DNA of 64,000 nt, from the NCBI RefSeq assembly GCF_918698155.1, contig NZ_CAKKLX010000017.1, forward strand, positions 28,756 through 92,755, read 5' to 3'. The number at the start of each line of letters is the position of its first letter. Position 1 is the first letter of the stretch. Shown in pieces: positions 18,768 through 27,865 of this stretch. The notes beneath the pieces are model-generated. The model was not told the origin of the DNA. It did no database searches and saw nothing but the letters and a program-made list of their open reading frames with translations. Origin of the DNA: Roseomonas sp. CECT 9278 (lineage in GTDB: Bacteria; Pseudomonadota; Alphaproteobacteria; Acetobacterales; Acetobacteraceae). The translations under genes and the position numbers were made by a program.

Positions 18768-19634
18768 GTGATCCGGCTGAGCATTCCGCTCCGGCAGGCC
18801 CTGGCGCGGCTGTCGCTGCCGCTGATGATCGCGGCTGCCTTCGGCGTCATGCTGCTGGGCAAGGCCGATGCGCTGCTGGCCGAACGGCTGCGCAGCCATC
18901 TGGCCGACGCGTTGTCACCCATCTACGCCGCGCTGGCCGAACCGATGGGCGCGGTGCGCAACCTGGTGGAGGAAGTCCAGGACCTCTCGCAGCTGCGCCA
19001 GGACAACGCCGTCCTGCGCGAGGAGAACGAGCGTCTTCGCCGCTGGCAGGCGGCGGCGCTGGCGCTCGAATCCGAGAACGAATTGCTGCGGCGCCAGCTG
19101 AACTTCCTGCCGGAGGCCGCGCCCGCCTTCGTGACCGCCCGCGTGGTCGCGGATGGCGGCGGCACCTATGCACGCGCCGTGCTGCTGGCGACGGGGCCGC
19201 AGCACGCGATCCGGAAGGGCCAGGTGGCGCTGGACGAACGCGGCTTCGTCGGGCGGGTGACCGAGGTCGGCAGCCGGTCCGCGCGCGTCCTGCTCGCGAC
19301 CGACATGAACAGCCGTATCCCGATCACCCTCGAATCGAGCCGCGCCCGGGCGATCATGGCCGGCAGCAACGGCGCCCGGCCGCGCCTGTCGCATTGGCCC
19401 GAGGGCGTCATGCCGGTCGAGGGCGAGCGCATCGTCACCAGCGCCGAGGCCGGTGCCTTCCCGGCCGGCCTGCCGGTCGGGGTGGTGCGCGTCTCGCCGC
19501 AGGGCGCGCCCGAGGTGGAGTTGTTCGCGAGGCTCGATCGCCTGGATGCGGTGCGGTTGTTCGACTACGGGCTGCGCGGGATCCTGCCGCCGGAATCCGT
19601 GACGCGGCCCGAACCGCGTCCCGGCCGGCGCTGA
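18768..19634 (+). CDS. mreC: rod shape-determining protein MreC
   Basis: A 288-residue bitopic protein of the elongasome that links MreB to PBP2 in the periplasm. A membrane helix occupies about residues 14-34. A coiled coil follows (VEEVQDLSQLRQDNAVLREE and on to about 105). Two beta-barrel domains come next, with KGQVALDERGFVGRVTEVG and ILLATDMNSRIP-type segments. The GTG at 18768 is chosen because AGGGGG lies at 18751-18756 and the sequence immediately after gives the usual short cytoplasmic tail; an in-frame TTG at 18741 is the alternative. The C terminus is Pro/Arg-rich. Confidence 0.93.
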   Translation: MIRLSIPLRQALARLSLPLMIAAAFGVMLLGKADALLAERLRSHLADALSPIYAALAEPMGAVRNLVEEVQDLSQLRQDNAVLREENERLRRWQAAALALESENELLRRQLNFLPEAAPAFVTARVVADGGGTYARAVLLATGPQHAIRKGQVALDERGFVGRVTEVGSRSARVLLATDMNSRIPITLESSRARAIMAGSNGARPRLSHWPEGVMPVEGERIVTSAEAGAFPAGLPVGVVRVSPQGAPEVELFARLDRLDAVRLFDYGLRGILPPESVTRPEPRPGRR

Positions 19635-19644
19635 CGCCGGCGCC

Positions 19645-20202
19645 ATGGCGAGCCCACCCTTCCGCCCGCCCCAGGGCCGGCCGGCCCCGGCCCCCGGCTT
19701 CCTGCGCCGGCTCGATGCCTTCGCACGGCTGGCCTTCCCGGGCTTTTCCACGGGATTCCTGATGGTGCTGGCGGCCGCGCCGGTCAGCCTGCCCTCGCCG
19801 GTCTTCGCCGCGGCGCTGCCCTGCGTGTTCTTCTGGTCGGTGTTCCGTCCCGCGGCGATGTCGCCGCCGGTGATCTTCGGGCTCGGCCTGTTGCTGGATC
19901 TGCTGACCCTGGCGCCGCTGGGTGCCGGCGTGTTGGTGCTGCTGGCGGTGCATGGTGCGGCCCTGCGGTTCCGGCGCTTCCTTGCACGGCAATCCTTTCT
20001 CGCGGTGTGGCTCGCCTTCTGCGGGGCGGCGCTGGTCGCGGCCGCGCTGTTCTGGGGACTGCAGGCACTGCTGGCCTTGCGGCTGCCGCCCTTTGCGCCG
20101 GCGCTCCATGCGGCCCTGCTGTCGGCCGGGCTCTATCCGGCGGTCGCCCTTGTGCTGGCCCGGGCGCATGAGGCGATGCGCCACGCGGAGACGGCGCCAT
20201 GA
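19645..20202 (+). CDS. mreD: rod shape-determining protein MreD
   Basis: A 185-residue polytopic membrane protein with about five hydrophobic helices, the third integral partner of the MreBCD complex. It is recognised by position between mreC and mrdA, by size, and by hydrophobic segments such as PPVIFGLGLLLDLLTLAPLG, the MreD-like second/third helix pair with an Asp between. A basic, Pro-rich N-terminal extension of about 20 residues is present. Its stop overlaps the ATG of the PBP2 gene by 4 bp. Confidence 0.88.
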   Translation: MASPPFRPPQGRPAPAPGFLRRLDAFARLAFPGFSTGFLMVLAAAPVSLPSPVFAAALPCVFFWSVFRPAAMSPPVIFGLGLLLDLLTLAPLGAGVLVLLAVHGAALRFRRFLARQSFLAVWLAFCGAALVAAALFWGLQALLALRLPPFAPALHAALLSAGLYPAVALVLARAHEAMRHAETAP

Positions 20203-22100
20203 CCTGGCGCCCCTGGGGCGGTGCCGGCCTGCTGGGCGGCGAGCGCAGCATCCGCAAGGAGGAGGAACGCCGTCGCGGTACCTTCACCCGTCGCGCGGCC
20301 GTGCTCGGCGCGCTGCAACTCGGCGCCTTCGGCTTCCTGGCCACGCGGCTGTATCGGCTGCAGGTGGAGGAAGGCGCGCGCTACGCCACCCTGGCCGAGG
20401 AGAACCGCGTCAGCGCGCGGCTGTTTGCCCCGCCGCGCGGCCGTGTGCTGGACCGCAACGGCAAGGTCGTTGCGGGGAATCGGCTCAATTGGCGCGCGCT
20501 GCTGGTGGCCGAGCAGACGGCCGACCTCGGCGCGACGCTCGAGACCTTTTCGCGGATCGTACCGCTTGGCGATCACGAGCGGGTCCGGATCGAGCGCGAG
20601 GTGCGTCGCAATCGCCGGTTCGTGCCCGTCATCCTGCGCGAATTCCTCACCTGGGAGGAAATGGCGCGCATCGAGGTCAACGCGCCCGACCTGCCTGGCA
20701 TCTCGGTCGACATGGGCACCACGCGCATCTACCCCGAGACCGAGCATCTCGCGCATGTGGTCGGCTACGTTGCGGCGCCGGCCGAGGCCGATGCCGGCGA
20801 CGACCCGTTGATGCAGCTTCCCGGCATTCGCGTCGGCCGCGCCGGGGTGGAGCGCCATCATGACCGCATCCTGCGCGGGCGCGCGGGCGCGGTGCAGGTG
20901 GAAGTGAATGCGGTTGGCCGCGTCATCCGCGAACTGGATCGGCGCGAGGGCATTCCTGGCCAGGACGTCCAGATCAGCGTCGACACGGAATTGCAGAAGG
21001 CGGTCCGCGGCAAGATCCAGGAAGGCACCACCGCCGTGCTGCTGGATGCGCGCAACGGCGAAGTGCTGGCGATGGCGACCAAGCCGTCCTTCGACCCGAA
21101 CATCTTCAATTCAGGCGTCAGCGCGGCGCAGTGGCGGCAATGGACTGCGGCACGCACCACGCCGCTGATCAACAAGGCGACGAACGGGCTCTATGCGCCG
21201 GGATCGACCTTCAAGATGATCGTCGCCCTGGCGGCGCTGGAAGCGCGCGTGGCGCGGCCGGGCGACATCGTCTCCTGCCCCGGGCACCTCGATTTCGGCA
21301 ACAACCGCTTCCACTGCCACAACCGCAACGGCCATGGCGGGATGAACATGCGCACCGCCATCATGGCGTCCTGCGACGTGTACTTCTACGAAATGGCGCG
21401 TCGCGTCGGCATGGACCGCATTGCCGCCATGGGCAACCGCTTCGGCATGGGAGTCGACCTTGATATCGAGTTGCCCGGCGCCCGGCGCGGCCTGATGCCA
21501 ACCCGCGCCTGGCGCCAGGCGCAGGGTCGGCCGTGGTCGATCGGCGACACGATCGTGCATGGGATCGGGCAGGGTTTCTATCAGCTCACCCCGTTGTCGC
21601 TGGCCGTCATGACGGCGCGGCTTGCCACCGGGCGCGCGGTGCAGCCGCACCTCACGCGCGCCATCGGCGGCCGCCCGGTGCGCGGCAGCCGGGCCGAGGA
21701 CTGGCCGAGCCTCGGTATTCCGGATGCCGACATGCGCCTCATTCGCGAGGCGATGTGGGCGGTGGTGAATGGCGGCGGCACCGCCGGCGCGTCCCGGCTG
21801 CCCTCCCAGTACGGGCAGATGGCGGGCAAGACCGGCACCACGCAGGTGCGCCGCGTGACGCGCGAGCAGCGCGAGCGTGGCTTCAACGTGTCCCAGGTGC
21901 CGCGGGAATGGCGCCCGCACGCGCTTTTCGTCGCCTATGCGCCGCATGACAATCCGCTGTTCGCGCTTTCGGTGATCGTGGAGCACGGGTCGAGCGGGTC
22001 CGGGGCGGCCGCGCCGCTGGCGCGCGACATCCTGGTCGAGGCCTTCCAGCGCCTCGGCCCGCCACGGCCGGGCCAGCGTGTGGCGGAGGCGCCCCGATGA
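20199..22100 (+). CDS. mrdA: penicillin-binding protein 2 (elongation transpeptidase)
   Basis: A 633-residue class B PBP that cross-links peptidoglycan during side-wall growth. A short cytoplasmic basic region is followed by one membrane helix (about 33-50). The dimerisation/pedestal domain comes next, then the transpeptidase domain with Ser336-T-F-K339, the S-C-D triad (391-393) and KTGT (544-547). The NHDR-like segment ERHHDRILRG is typical of PBP2. It pairs functionally with RodA, encoded next with a 4-bp overlap. Gene order and overlaps show tight coupling within the elongasome operon. Confidence 0.97.
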   Translation: MTWRPWGGAGLLGGERSIRKEEERRRGTFTRRAAVLGALQLGAFGFLATRLYRLQVEEGARYATLAEENRVSARLFAPPRGRVLDRNGKVVAGNRLNWRALLVAEQTADLGATLETFSRIVPLGDHERVRIEREVRRNRRFVPVILREFLTWEEMARIEVNAPDLPGISVDMGTTRIYPETEHLAHVVGYVAAPAEADAGDDPLMQLPGIRVGRAGVERHHDRILRGRAGAVQVEVNAVGRVIRELDRREGIPGQDVQISVDTELQKAVRGKIQEGTTAVLLDARNGEVLAMATKPSFDPNIFNSGVSAAQWRQWTAARTTPLINKATNGLYAPGSTFKMIVALAALEARVARPGDIVSCPGHLDFGNNRFHCHNRNGHGGMNMRTAIMASCDVYFYEMARRVGMDRIAAMGNRFGMGVDLDIELPGARRGLMPTRAWRQAQGRPWSIGDTIVHGIGQGFYQLTPLSLAVMTARLATGRAVQPHLTRAIGGRPVRGSRAEDWPSLGIPDADMRLIREAMWAVVNGGGTAGASRLPSQYGQMAGKTGTTQVRRVTREQRERGFNVSQVPREWRPHALFVAYAPHDNPLFALSVIVEHGSSGSGAAAPLARDILVEAFQRLGPPRPGQRVAEAPR

Positions 22101-23242
22101 TCTTCGAACGCCGACTGCTCACGCGCGACCGCGGCGCGGGAATCCTCGAGAAGCTGTGGCAGATCCCCTGGACCTTCGTGTTGCTGCTGTGCGGGGTGGC
22201 AGCGGTCGGCTACGTCGCTTTGCTGTCGGCCGGCAGCGGCAACCCTGACGCCTATGCCCAGAAGCACGCCATCCGCTTCGGATTCGGGCTGGTGGTGATG
22301 CTCGGCATCGCATTGGTCGACATCAAACTGATCGCGCGCTTCGCCTGGCTCGGTTACCTCGGCGGGCTGGCGCTTCTGGTGTTGGTGCTGCTGCACGGCA
22401 ATGTGGGCAAGGGCGCGCAACGCTGGATCGATATTGGGCCGGTCCAGCTGCAGCCTTCCGAACTGATGAAGATCATGCTGGTGCTGGCCCTGGCCGCCTG
22501 GTTCCACCGCGCCTCCTGGGAGCGCATCGGCAACCCGCTTTTCCTCATTCCACCGGCGATCGCCGTGCTGGTGCCGGTTGGGCTGATCCTGAAGCAGCCG
22601 AACCTCGGCACGGCGCTGATCACCTGCCTGGTGGGCGCGGCGGTGTTCTGGGCGGCGGGCATGCGCTGGTGGAAATTCGCGATCGGCATCGCCGCCGCCA
22701 CGGTGGCGGCGCCCATCGCCTATGAACGGCTGCACGACTATCAGCGGGCGCGGATCACGACCTTCCTCGACCCCGAGAGCGACCCGCTCGGCGCCGGCTA
22801 CAACATCATCCAGTCCAAGATCGCGCTGGGGTCTGGCGGGCTCTGGGGCAAGGGCTTCCTGCAGGGCACGCAGGGCCACCTGAACTTCCTGCCCGAAAAG
22901 CAGACCGACTTCATCTTCACGATGATCGCCGAGGAATTCGGCCTGGTCGGCGCGCTGACGACGCTGGCCATGCTCATGCTGGTGGTGGCCTTCTGCTACG
23001 TCGTGGCGTTCCGCAGCCGCCATCAATTCGGGCGCCTCCTGGCGATCGGGCTGGGCACGAACTATTTCCTGTATGTGTTCGTGAACGTGGCGATGGTGAC
23101 GGGTTCGATCCCGGTCGGCGGCGTGCCGTTGCCGCTGATCAGCCACGGCGGTTCGGCGATGCTGACGGTGATGCTGGGCTTCGGGCTGCTGCTGTCGGCG
23201 CATGTGCATCGGGATGCCGAGATGGGTCCCATGCGAGAATGA
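22097..23242 (+). CDS. rodA: SEDS peptidoglycan glycosyltransferase RodA
   Basis: A 381-residue SEDS-family polymerase that assembles glycan strands together with PBP2. About ten membrane helices are visible. Family signatures include RWIDIGPVQLQPSELMKI, FLDPESDPLGAGYNIIQSKI, GGLWGKGFLQGTQ, and FLPEKQTDFIFTMIAEEFG; the last includes the conserved extracytoplasmic loop acidic residues. The end has GGVPLPLISHGGSAML. It is the last gene of the mre operon and is followed by a tRNA gene about 90 bp on. Confidence 0.96.
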   Translation: MIFERRLLTRDRGAGILEKLWQIPWTFVLLLCGVAAVGYVALLSAGSGNPDAYAQKHAIRFGFGLVVMLGIALVDIKLIARFAWLGYLGGLALLVLVLLHGNVGKGAQRWIDIGPVQLQPSELMKIMLVLALAAWFHRASWERIGNPLFLIPPAIAVLVPVGLILKQPNLGTALITCLVGAAVFWAAGMRWWKFAIGIAAATVAAPIAYERLHDYQRARITTFLDPESDPLGAGYNIIQSKIALGSGGLWGKGFLQGTQGHLNFLPEKQTDFIFTMIAEEFGLVGALTTLAMLMLVVAFCYVVAFRSRHQFGRLLAIGLGTNYFLYVFVNVAMVTGSIPVGGVPLPLISHGGSAMLTVMLGFGLLLSAHVHRDAEMGPMRE

Positions 23243-23249
23243 TGGCCGG

Positions 23250-23270
23250 TCCAGCGCCATGGGGGCTGGA
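23250..23270 (+). terminator. possible terminator hairpin after rodA
   Basis: TCCAGC (23250-23255) pairs perfectly with GCTGGA (23265-23270) around a 9-nt loop, seven bases after the rodA stop. There is no T-tract, so intrinsic termination is uncertain. Confidence 0.4.
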
Positions 23271-23332
23271 CAAACGCGGCAAGGGGGTTAAACAGCGGCC
23301 CCTCGGAACCGGCGGCAGCGCCGGAGCCAGGC

Positions 23333-23408
<76 letters not shown>

Positions 23409-23825
23409 ATACTTGGCAGACTTATCCACAACCCGGCGTATCCGCGCGGACCCATCCGGACCCCGCTCTGCCATATTCTGCGCGCGGCAGGTGGTCCGGT
23501 CTGCGTGACGGCGGCATCGCTTCTCGATGCGGGCGTTGGTCGTCCGATCACCGCGATACGCTCTCCGCCACAGAGCCGGGTGCGGCAGATGCGCCGACTG
23601 GACGTGTCGGCGTTGCTGGCACCGGCGGGATGCGGGCGCCGCTTGTGGCCGACGGGCGCGGCGTGTCTCGTGCCGAGGCGTACCGACAGGTGGCGAGCCG
23701 CGATTGGAGCCATTACCGCTCGCTTTGCCTCGGTTCAACGCCTTCGGACCATTGCGTTCACGAGGCTCCTCAACCGATCGGATGACGCCATCGCTGCAGG
23801 TCGGCGGGGTGATATCCTCACGCGC
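23409..23825. other. 417-bp gap without a convincing gene
   Basis: Between tRNA-Lys and the GAF-domain gene, no frame shows protein-like composition: the open frames are Arg-rich GC shadows. The one motif seen is TTATCCACA at 23422-23430, an isolated exact DnaA-box consensus. The segment probably holds the promoter for the GAF gene; no clear -35/-10 pair was found. Confidence 0.5.
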
Positions 23826-24344
23826 ATGCGCTATGCCGGCGGCATGGCACGAACCGACCCCTTGCCGGCCCTGCGCCGCGCCGCCGCCGCCCATGCTGCC
23901 CCCGGCCAGCCGGCGGCGCTGTTCGCCGCCCTGCAGGATGCGATGAACGAGGCCATCGGGCATCGGCTGTTCACCGTCATGCGCCACGATGCAGCGGCCG
24001 GACGGAACCGCCGCGCCCATTCCAGCGACCCCGCCGCCTATCCGGTGTCCGGCTTCAAGCCGGTGACCTGGGATCATCCCTGGACGCGGCGCGTGCTGGT
24101 GGATGGCACGGCGTGGATCGGCGACGGGCCCGCCGATATCGCCTGGGCCTATCCCGATCATGAGAAGATCGCGGCGATGGGCCTCGGCAGCGCGATAAAC
24201 CTGCCGGTGCGCTGGAACGGGCGCACGCTCGGCACCGTCAACCTGCTGCATGATGCCGGGCATTTCACCCAGGCGGATGCGGAGATCGGCCTGGTCTTCG
24301 CGGCGCTCGCGGTGCCTGCGCTGCTCGGCGCCGACGCAACCTGA
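23826..24344 (+). CDS. GAF-domain protein
   Basis: A 172-residue protein that is essentially one GAF domain, a small-molecule-binding fold. The segments WTRRVLVDGTAWIGDGPADI, LGLGSAINLPV-like (GLGSAINLPVRWNGRTLGTVNLLHD is the core strand-loop) and FTQADAEIGLVFAALAVPAL fit the GAF core and last helix. No output domain is attached. Both ATG 23826 and ATG 23844 are possible starts. It lies 16 bp upstream of a solute-receptor gene in the same direction and may be co-transcribed with it. The ligand is unknown. Confidence 0.7.
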   Translation: MRYAGGMARTDPLPALRRAAAAHAAPGQPAALFAALQDAMNEAIGHRLFTVMRHDAAAGRNRRAHSSDPAAYPVSGFKPVTWDHPWTRRVLVDGTAWIGDGPADIAWAYPDHEKIAAMGLGSAINLPVRWNGRTLGTVNLLHDAGHFTQADAEIGLVFAALAVPALLGADAT

Positions 24345-24360
24345 GACGCTGGAGCCTTCC

Positions 24361-25329
24361 ATGACCATGCTGAACCGCCGCGCGCTGCTCACCGCCCCCA
24401 TGACGATCGCGGCCGTGCCAGCCATGGCGCAGACCGCCTTCACGCGCCCGATCCGGCTGGTGATTCCCTGGGCGCCGGGCGGGACGACCGACATACTCGG
24501 GCGTATCGTTGCGGAACCGCTGGGCCAGGCGCTGGGGCAGCCGGTGGTGGTCGAGAACCGCACCGGCGCCAGCGGCAATATCGGGTCGGACCTGGTCGCC
24601 AAGGCGACGCCGGACGGGCACGCGATCCTGTTCGGATCGATGTCGACCCACGCGATGAACCACGCGCTGATGCGCAGCATGCCCTTCGATGGCGTGGCGG
24701 ATTTCACGCCGCTCGCGATGCTGGGCTTCGCCGTGAACACGATGGTGGTTCACCCGTCGGTCCCTGCGCAGACGCTGGGCGAGTTCATCGCCTATGCGCG
24801 CGCCAATCCCGACAAGGTCGCCTACGCCTCGGCGGGGCCCGGTTCCACCAACCACCTGTGCGCCGCGCTGTTCGCGAACATGACCGGCATCCGCATGGTC
24901 CATGTGCCGTATCGCGGCGGCCAGCCCGCCGTGACCGACACGGTGGCGGGCCAGACGCAGCTGTTCTTCAGCGCCGCAACGCAGACCATGCCGCATGTCG
25001 AGGGCGGGCGGCTGCGCCTGCTGGCGGTGACGGAGGCAGCGCGCTGGTCCCGCCAGCCGGCCATCCCCACGGTCGGCGAAGCTGTGCCGGGCTACGAGAT
25101 GGCGGTCTGGTACGGCGCCTTTGGACCCAAGGGCATGGCGCCCGCCCTGCAACAGCGGCTGAACGCGGAACTCAATCGCGTGATGACGCTGCCCGATGTG
25201 AAGGATCGCCTGGCCGGCATGGGCGTCGAGGTGGCGCCGGAGAGCACGGATGCCTTCGCCCAGCGCCTGCGTGCCGACGCCGAGAAGTGGGGCGCGCTGA
25301 TCCGCCGCCTCGGGATCGAGGCATCCTGA
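24361..25329 (+). CDS. Bug/TctC-family tripartite tricarboxylate transporter receptor
   Basis: A 322-residue periplasmic receptor with a Tat/Sec-like signal (MTMLNRRALLTAPM, cleavage near A-M-A). Conserved family stretches are RLVIPWAPGGTTDILGRI, VENRTGASGNIGSDLVAK, YASAGPGSTNHL and VHVPYRGGQPAV. It is followed 62 bp later by an enoyl-CoA hydratase gene in the same orientation, hinting that the imported acid enters a CoA-thioester pathway. No membrane transporter subunits are adjacent. Confidence 0.9.
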   Translation: MTMLNRRALLTAPMTIAAVPAMAQTAFTRPIRLVIPWAPGGTTDILGRIVAEPLGQALGQPVVVENRTGASGNIGSDLVAKATPDGHAILFGSMSTHAMNHALMRSMPFDGVADFTPLAMLGFAVNTMVVHPSVPAQTLGEFIAYARANPDKVAYASAGPGSTNHLCAALFANMTGIRMVHVPYRGGQPAVTDTVAGQTQLFFSAATQTMPHVEGGRLRLLAVTEAARWSRQPAIPTVGEAVPGYEMAVWYGAFGPKGMAPALQQRLNAELNRVMTLPDVKDRLAGMGVEVAPESTDAFAQRLRADAEKWGALIRRLGIEAS

Positions 25330-25391
25330 CCGCGGGTTGCCGCGACTGGCGGTGCGATCCATTCTCCGCCCCCGGAACTGGGGAAACGCCA

Positions 25392-26192
25392 ATGGATGCG
25401 CCGCTGAAGATCGAGATCGAGGATGGCATCGCCCTCCTCACCATGAATCGGGCGGAGACGCGCAATCCGCTCGACCCCGAGATGCAGGATGCGTTGCTCG
25501 ACACGCTCTCCGCGCTCGATGCCGGGCAGGAGGTCCGCGTCGCCATCCTGACCGGCGCCGGCACCGCCTTCTGTGCCGGCGGGAACGTCCGCCGCATGGG
25601 CGAAGCGGCGAGCGGTCCGAAGGAACGCACGCCCGCGCAGGCGCGGGGCTACTACCGCTGGGGAATCCAGCGCATTCCGCGACTGCTCGAAACGCTGGAA
25701 CTCCCGGTGATCGCCGCGGTGAACGGGCCTGCCATGGGCGCAGGCTGTGACCTGGCCTGCATGTGCGACCTGCGCATCGCCGGCGAGAGCGCGCGCTTCG
25801 CAGAATCCTTCGTGAAGCTGGGGATCATTCCCGGCGATGGCGGTGCGTGGCTGCTGCCGCGCGTGGTGGGCTTCGCCCGTGCCGCCGAGATGGCGCTGAC
25901 CGGCGACACCCTGAGCGCGCAGGAGGCGCTGGCCGCGGGCCTGGTTTCGCGCGTGGTGCCGGATGCGGAGTTGATCCCGGCGGCGCGTGCGCTGGCCGCG
26001 CGCATCGCCGCCAACCCGCCCCAGGCCGTGCGCATGGCGCGGCGCCTGCTGCGCGAGGCGTGGAACAACCGGCTCGACACGGTCCTGGAAATGTCGTCCG
26101 CCATGCAGGCCGTGGCGCATACGACCGAAGACCATCGCGAGGCGCTGGCGGCGATGCGCGAGAAGCGCAAGCCGATCTACAAGGGCGTCTGA
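25392..26192 (+). CDS. enoyl-CoA hydratase/isomerase family protein
   Basis: A 266-residue crotonase-fold enzyme. The oxyanion-hole segments are ILTGAGTAFCAGGNVRRMG and AVNGPAMGAGCDLACMCDLR. The region ESFVKLGIIPGDGGAWLLPR holds an acidic residue in place of one of the two catalytic glutamates (GDGG rather than the usual GxxP-E pattern), so hydratase, isomerase or hydrolase activity cannot be assigned. The next gene (SDR) starts 1 bp after its stop, so the two are coupled. It belongs to a set with a second crotonase gene. Confidence 0.85.
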   Translation: MDAPLKIEIEDGIALLTMNRAETRNPLDPEMQDALLDTLSALDAGQEVRVAILTGAGTAFCAGGNVRRMGEAASGPKERTPAQARGYYRWGIQRIPRLLETLELPVIAAVNGPAMGAGCDLACMCDLRIAGESARFAESFVKLGIIPGDGGAWLLPRVVGFARAAEMALTGDTLSAQEALAAGLVSRVVPDAELIPAARALAARIAANPPQAVRMARRLLREAWNNRLDTVLEMSSAMQAVAHTTEDHREALAAMREKRKPIYKGV

Positions 26193-26193
26193 G

Positions 26194-27039
26194 GTGGCCT
26201 TCGCGCCGGGATTGCTCGCCGGGCGTCGCGCTTTGGTGACCGGCGGCGGCACGGGACTCGGGCGCAGCATCGGCCGGCGCTTCCTCGAACTCGGCGCTGC
26301 GCTGGCGATCTGCGGCAGACGCGCTCAGGTGCTGGAGGCCACGGCAGAGACCTTCCGCGCCGAGCTGCCCGGCGCGCAGGTCACGACCCATGTATGCGAC
26401 ATCCGCGACGCCGCGGCTGTCGAGGGCATGCTCGACAATGTCTGGCGCGGTGGCGCGCCCGACATCCTGGTCAACAATGCCGCGGCGAACTTCCTGGCGC
26501 AGACGCATCGCCTCTCGGCGCGTGCGGTGGATGCGGTGCTGGGCACCACGCTGCATGGCGCCGCGTACTGCACGATCGGTTGCGGCCGGCGGTGGATCGA
26601 AGCCAGGCAGCCGGGGGTCGTGTTGTCGATCCTGACACTTTCGGCCCTGCAGGGCGGCGCCTTCACGGTGCCCTCCGCGATGGCCAAGGCGGGGCTTCTG
26701 GCGATGACGCAGAGCCTTGCCGTGGAATGGGGGCCGCACGGCATTCGCCTGGTGGCGATCGCACCGGGCACTTTCCCGACCGAGGCCGCTGTCGCGCGGT
26801 TGCGTCCCGGCGGCGTAGAGCACGCCGGCGTGCCGCTGCGCCGTGCCGGCAAGCACGAGGAACTGACCGACCTCGCCGCCTTCCTGGTGTCCGACCATGC
26901 CGGCTACGTGACCGGCGAATGCGTCGTGGCCGATGGCGGCCGGCGCCTGCTGGGCGGCGCGCGGGCCGGCGCGCAGGAGATGCTGGACTGGACCGATGCG
27001 GACTGGGCCGCGCAGCGCGCCCGCACGCCCGCGCGCTGA
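26194..27039 (+). CDS. short-chain dehydrogenase/reductase, 2,4-dienoyl-CoA reductase-like
   Basis: A 281-residue SDR. The nucleotide loop is LVTGGGTGLGRSIGRRF, and NNAAANFLA marks the active-site region. The usual Tyr-x3-Lys is altered: the Lys remains in PSAMAKAGLLAMTQSLAVEW, but the Tyr position is not tyrosine. This loss is typical of dienoyl-CoA reductase-like SDRs, which also share the AVEWGPHGIRL segment. It starts with GTG just after the hydratase stop and lies between two crotonase genes, consistent with oxidation of an unsaturated or branched acyl-CoA. Confidence 0.8.
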   Translation: MAFAPGLLAGRRALVTGGGTGLGRSIGRRFLELGAALAICGRRAQVLEATAETFRAELPGAQVTTHVCDIRDAAAVEGMLDNVWRGGAPDILVNNAAANFLAQTHRLSARAVDAVLGTTLHGAAYCTIGCGRRWIEARQPGVVLSILTLSALQGGAFTVPSAMAKAGLLAMTQSLAVEWGPHGIRLVAIAPGTFPTEAAVARLRPGGVEHAGVPLRRAGKHEELTDLAAFLVSDHAGYVTGECVVADGGRRLLGGARAGAQEMLDWTDADWAAQRARTPAR

Positions 27040-27052
27040 GGAGCCTCGCCCG

Positions 27053-27865
27053 ATGGCCTTCGCCGAAATCGCCTATGACGTCGCGGATCGCATCGCCACG
27101 ATCACCCTGAACCGGCCCGACAAGCGCAACGCCTGGTCGCCCGAGACCGAGGCCGAGGTCCGTGACGCCTTCGCGCTGGCCGCGGAGGATGATGCCGTGC
27201 GGGCGATCATCCTGACCGGGGCCGGCAGCACCTTCTGCGTCGGCGCCGATGTGACGCGCATCGCCGGCGGCCGGCCGCCGCCACCGCGTTTCGTGGGGGT
27301 CACGCCGCCGCCGGGCGGCGATCCGCCGGTCGAGGACCTGTCGCGCCGCTACTCCTATATCCTGAACATCGGCAAGCCGGTGGTGGCGGCGATCAACGGG
27401 GCCGTCGCGGGCGTGGGTCTGGCCGTGTCATTGTATTGCGACCTGCGCTTCATGGTGGCGGGTGCCAAGCTGGCGGCGGCGTTTCCGAGGCGCGGCCTGA
27501 TCGCCGAGCACGGTAGTGCGTGGATGCTGCCGCGCCTGATCGGGCCGATGAACGCAGCGGACCTGCTGCTGTCCGGCCGCACGATCACGGCGGAGGATGC
27601 CGCCGCGATGGGCCTGGTGCGCGTGCTGCCGGCCGACGGCTTCGGCCACGCCGTGCGCGCCTATGTCTCCGATATGGTCGAGAATTGTTCGCCGCGGTCG
27701 CTCCGCGTGATCCGACGGCAATTGGCGCTGGCGCCGCTGCAAACGCTTTCGGCGGCGATCGAGATAGCCGAGACGGAACAGGCCGCGACCATCGACACCG
27801 CGGATCGGCACGAGGGTGCGAAGGCCTTCCTCGAACGACGCAAGCCGAACTTCACGGGCCGCTGA
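27053..27865 (+). CDS. enoyl-CoA hydratase/isomerase family protein
   Basis: A 270-residue crotonase with TLNRPDKRNAWSPE, ILTGAGSTFCVGADVTRIAG and AINGAVAGVGLAVSLYCDLR. The segment FPRRGLIAEHGSAWMLPRLIG carries a Glu at a catalytic position. A Pro/Gly-rich loop (GGRPPPPRFVGVTPPPGG) is inserted after the first oxyanion segment, a feature of some crotonases acting on bulky substrates. It is 13 bp after the SDR gene. Its 3' end overlaps the convergent CoA-transferase gene by 14 bp. Confidence 0.86.
   Translation: MAFAEIAYDVADRIATITLNRPDKRNAWSPETEAEVRDAFALAAEDDAVRAIILTGAGSTFCVGADVTRIAGGRPPPPRFVGVTPPPGGDPPVEDLSRRYSYILNIGKPVVAAINGAVAGVGLAVSLYCDLRFMVAGAKLAAAFPRRGLIAEHGSAWMLPRLIGPMNAADLLLSGRTITAEDAAAMGLVRVLPADGFGHAVRAYVSDMVENCSPRSLRVIRRQLALAPLQTLSAAIEIAETEQAATIDTADRHEGAKAFLERRKPNFTGR

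Noticed and set aside
23422..23430. Replication origin next to tRNA-Lys
   Set aside because: Only one DnaA box is present, with no box cluster, AT-rich unwinding region, dnaA, hemE or parAB nearby.
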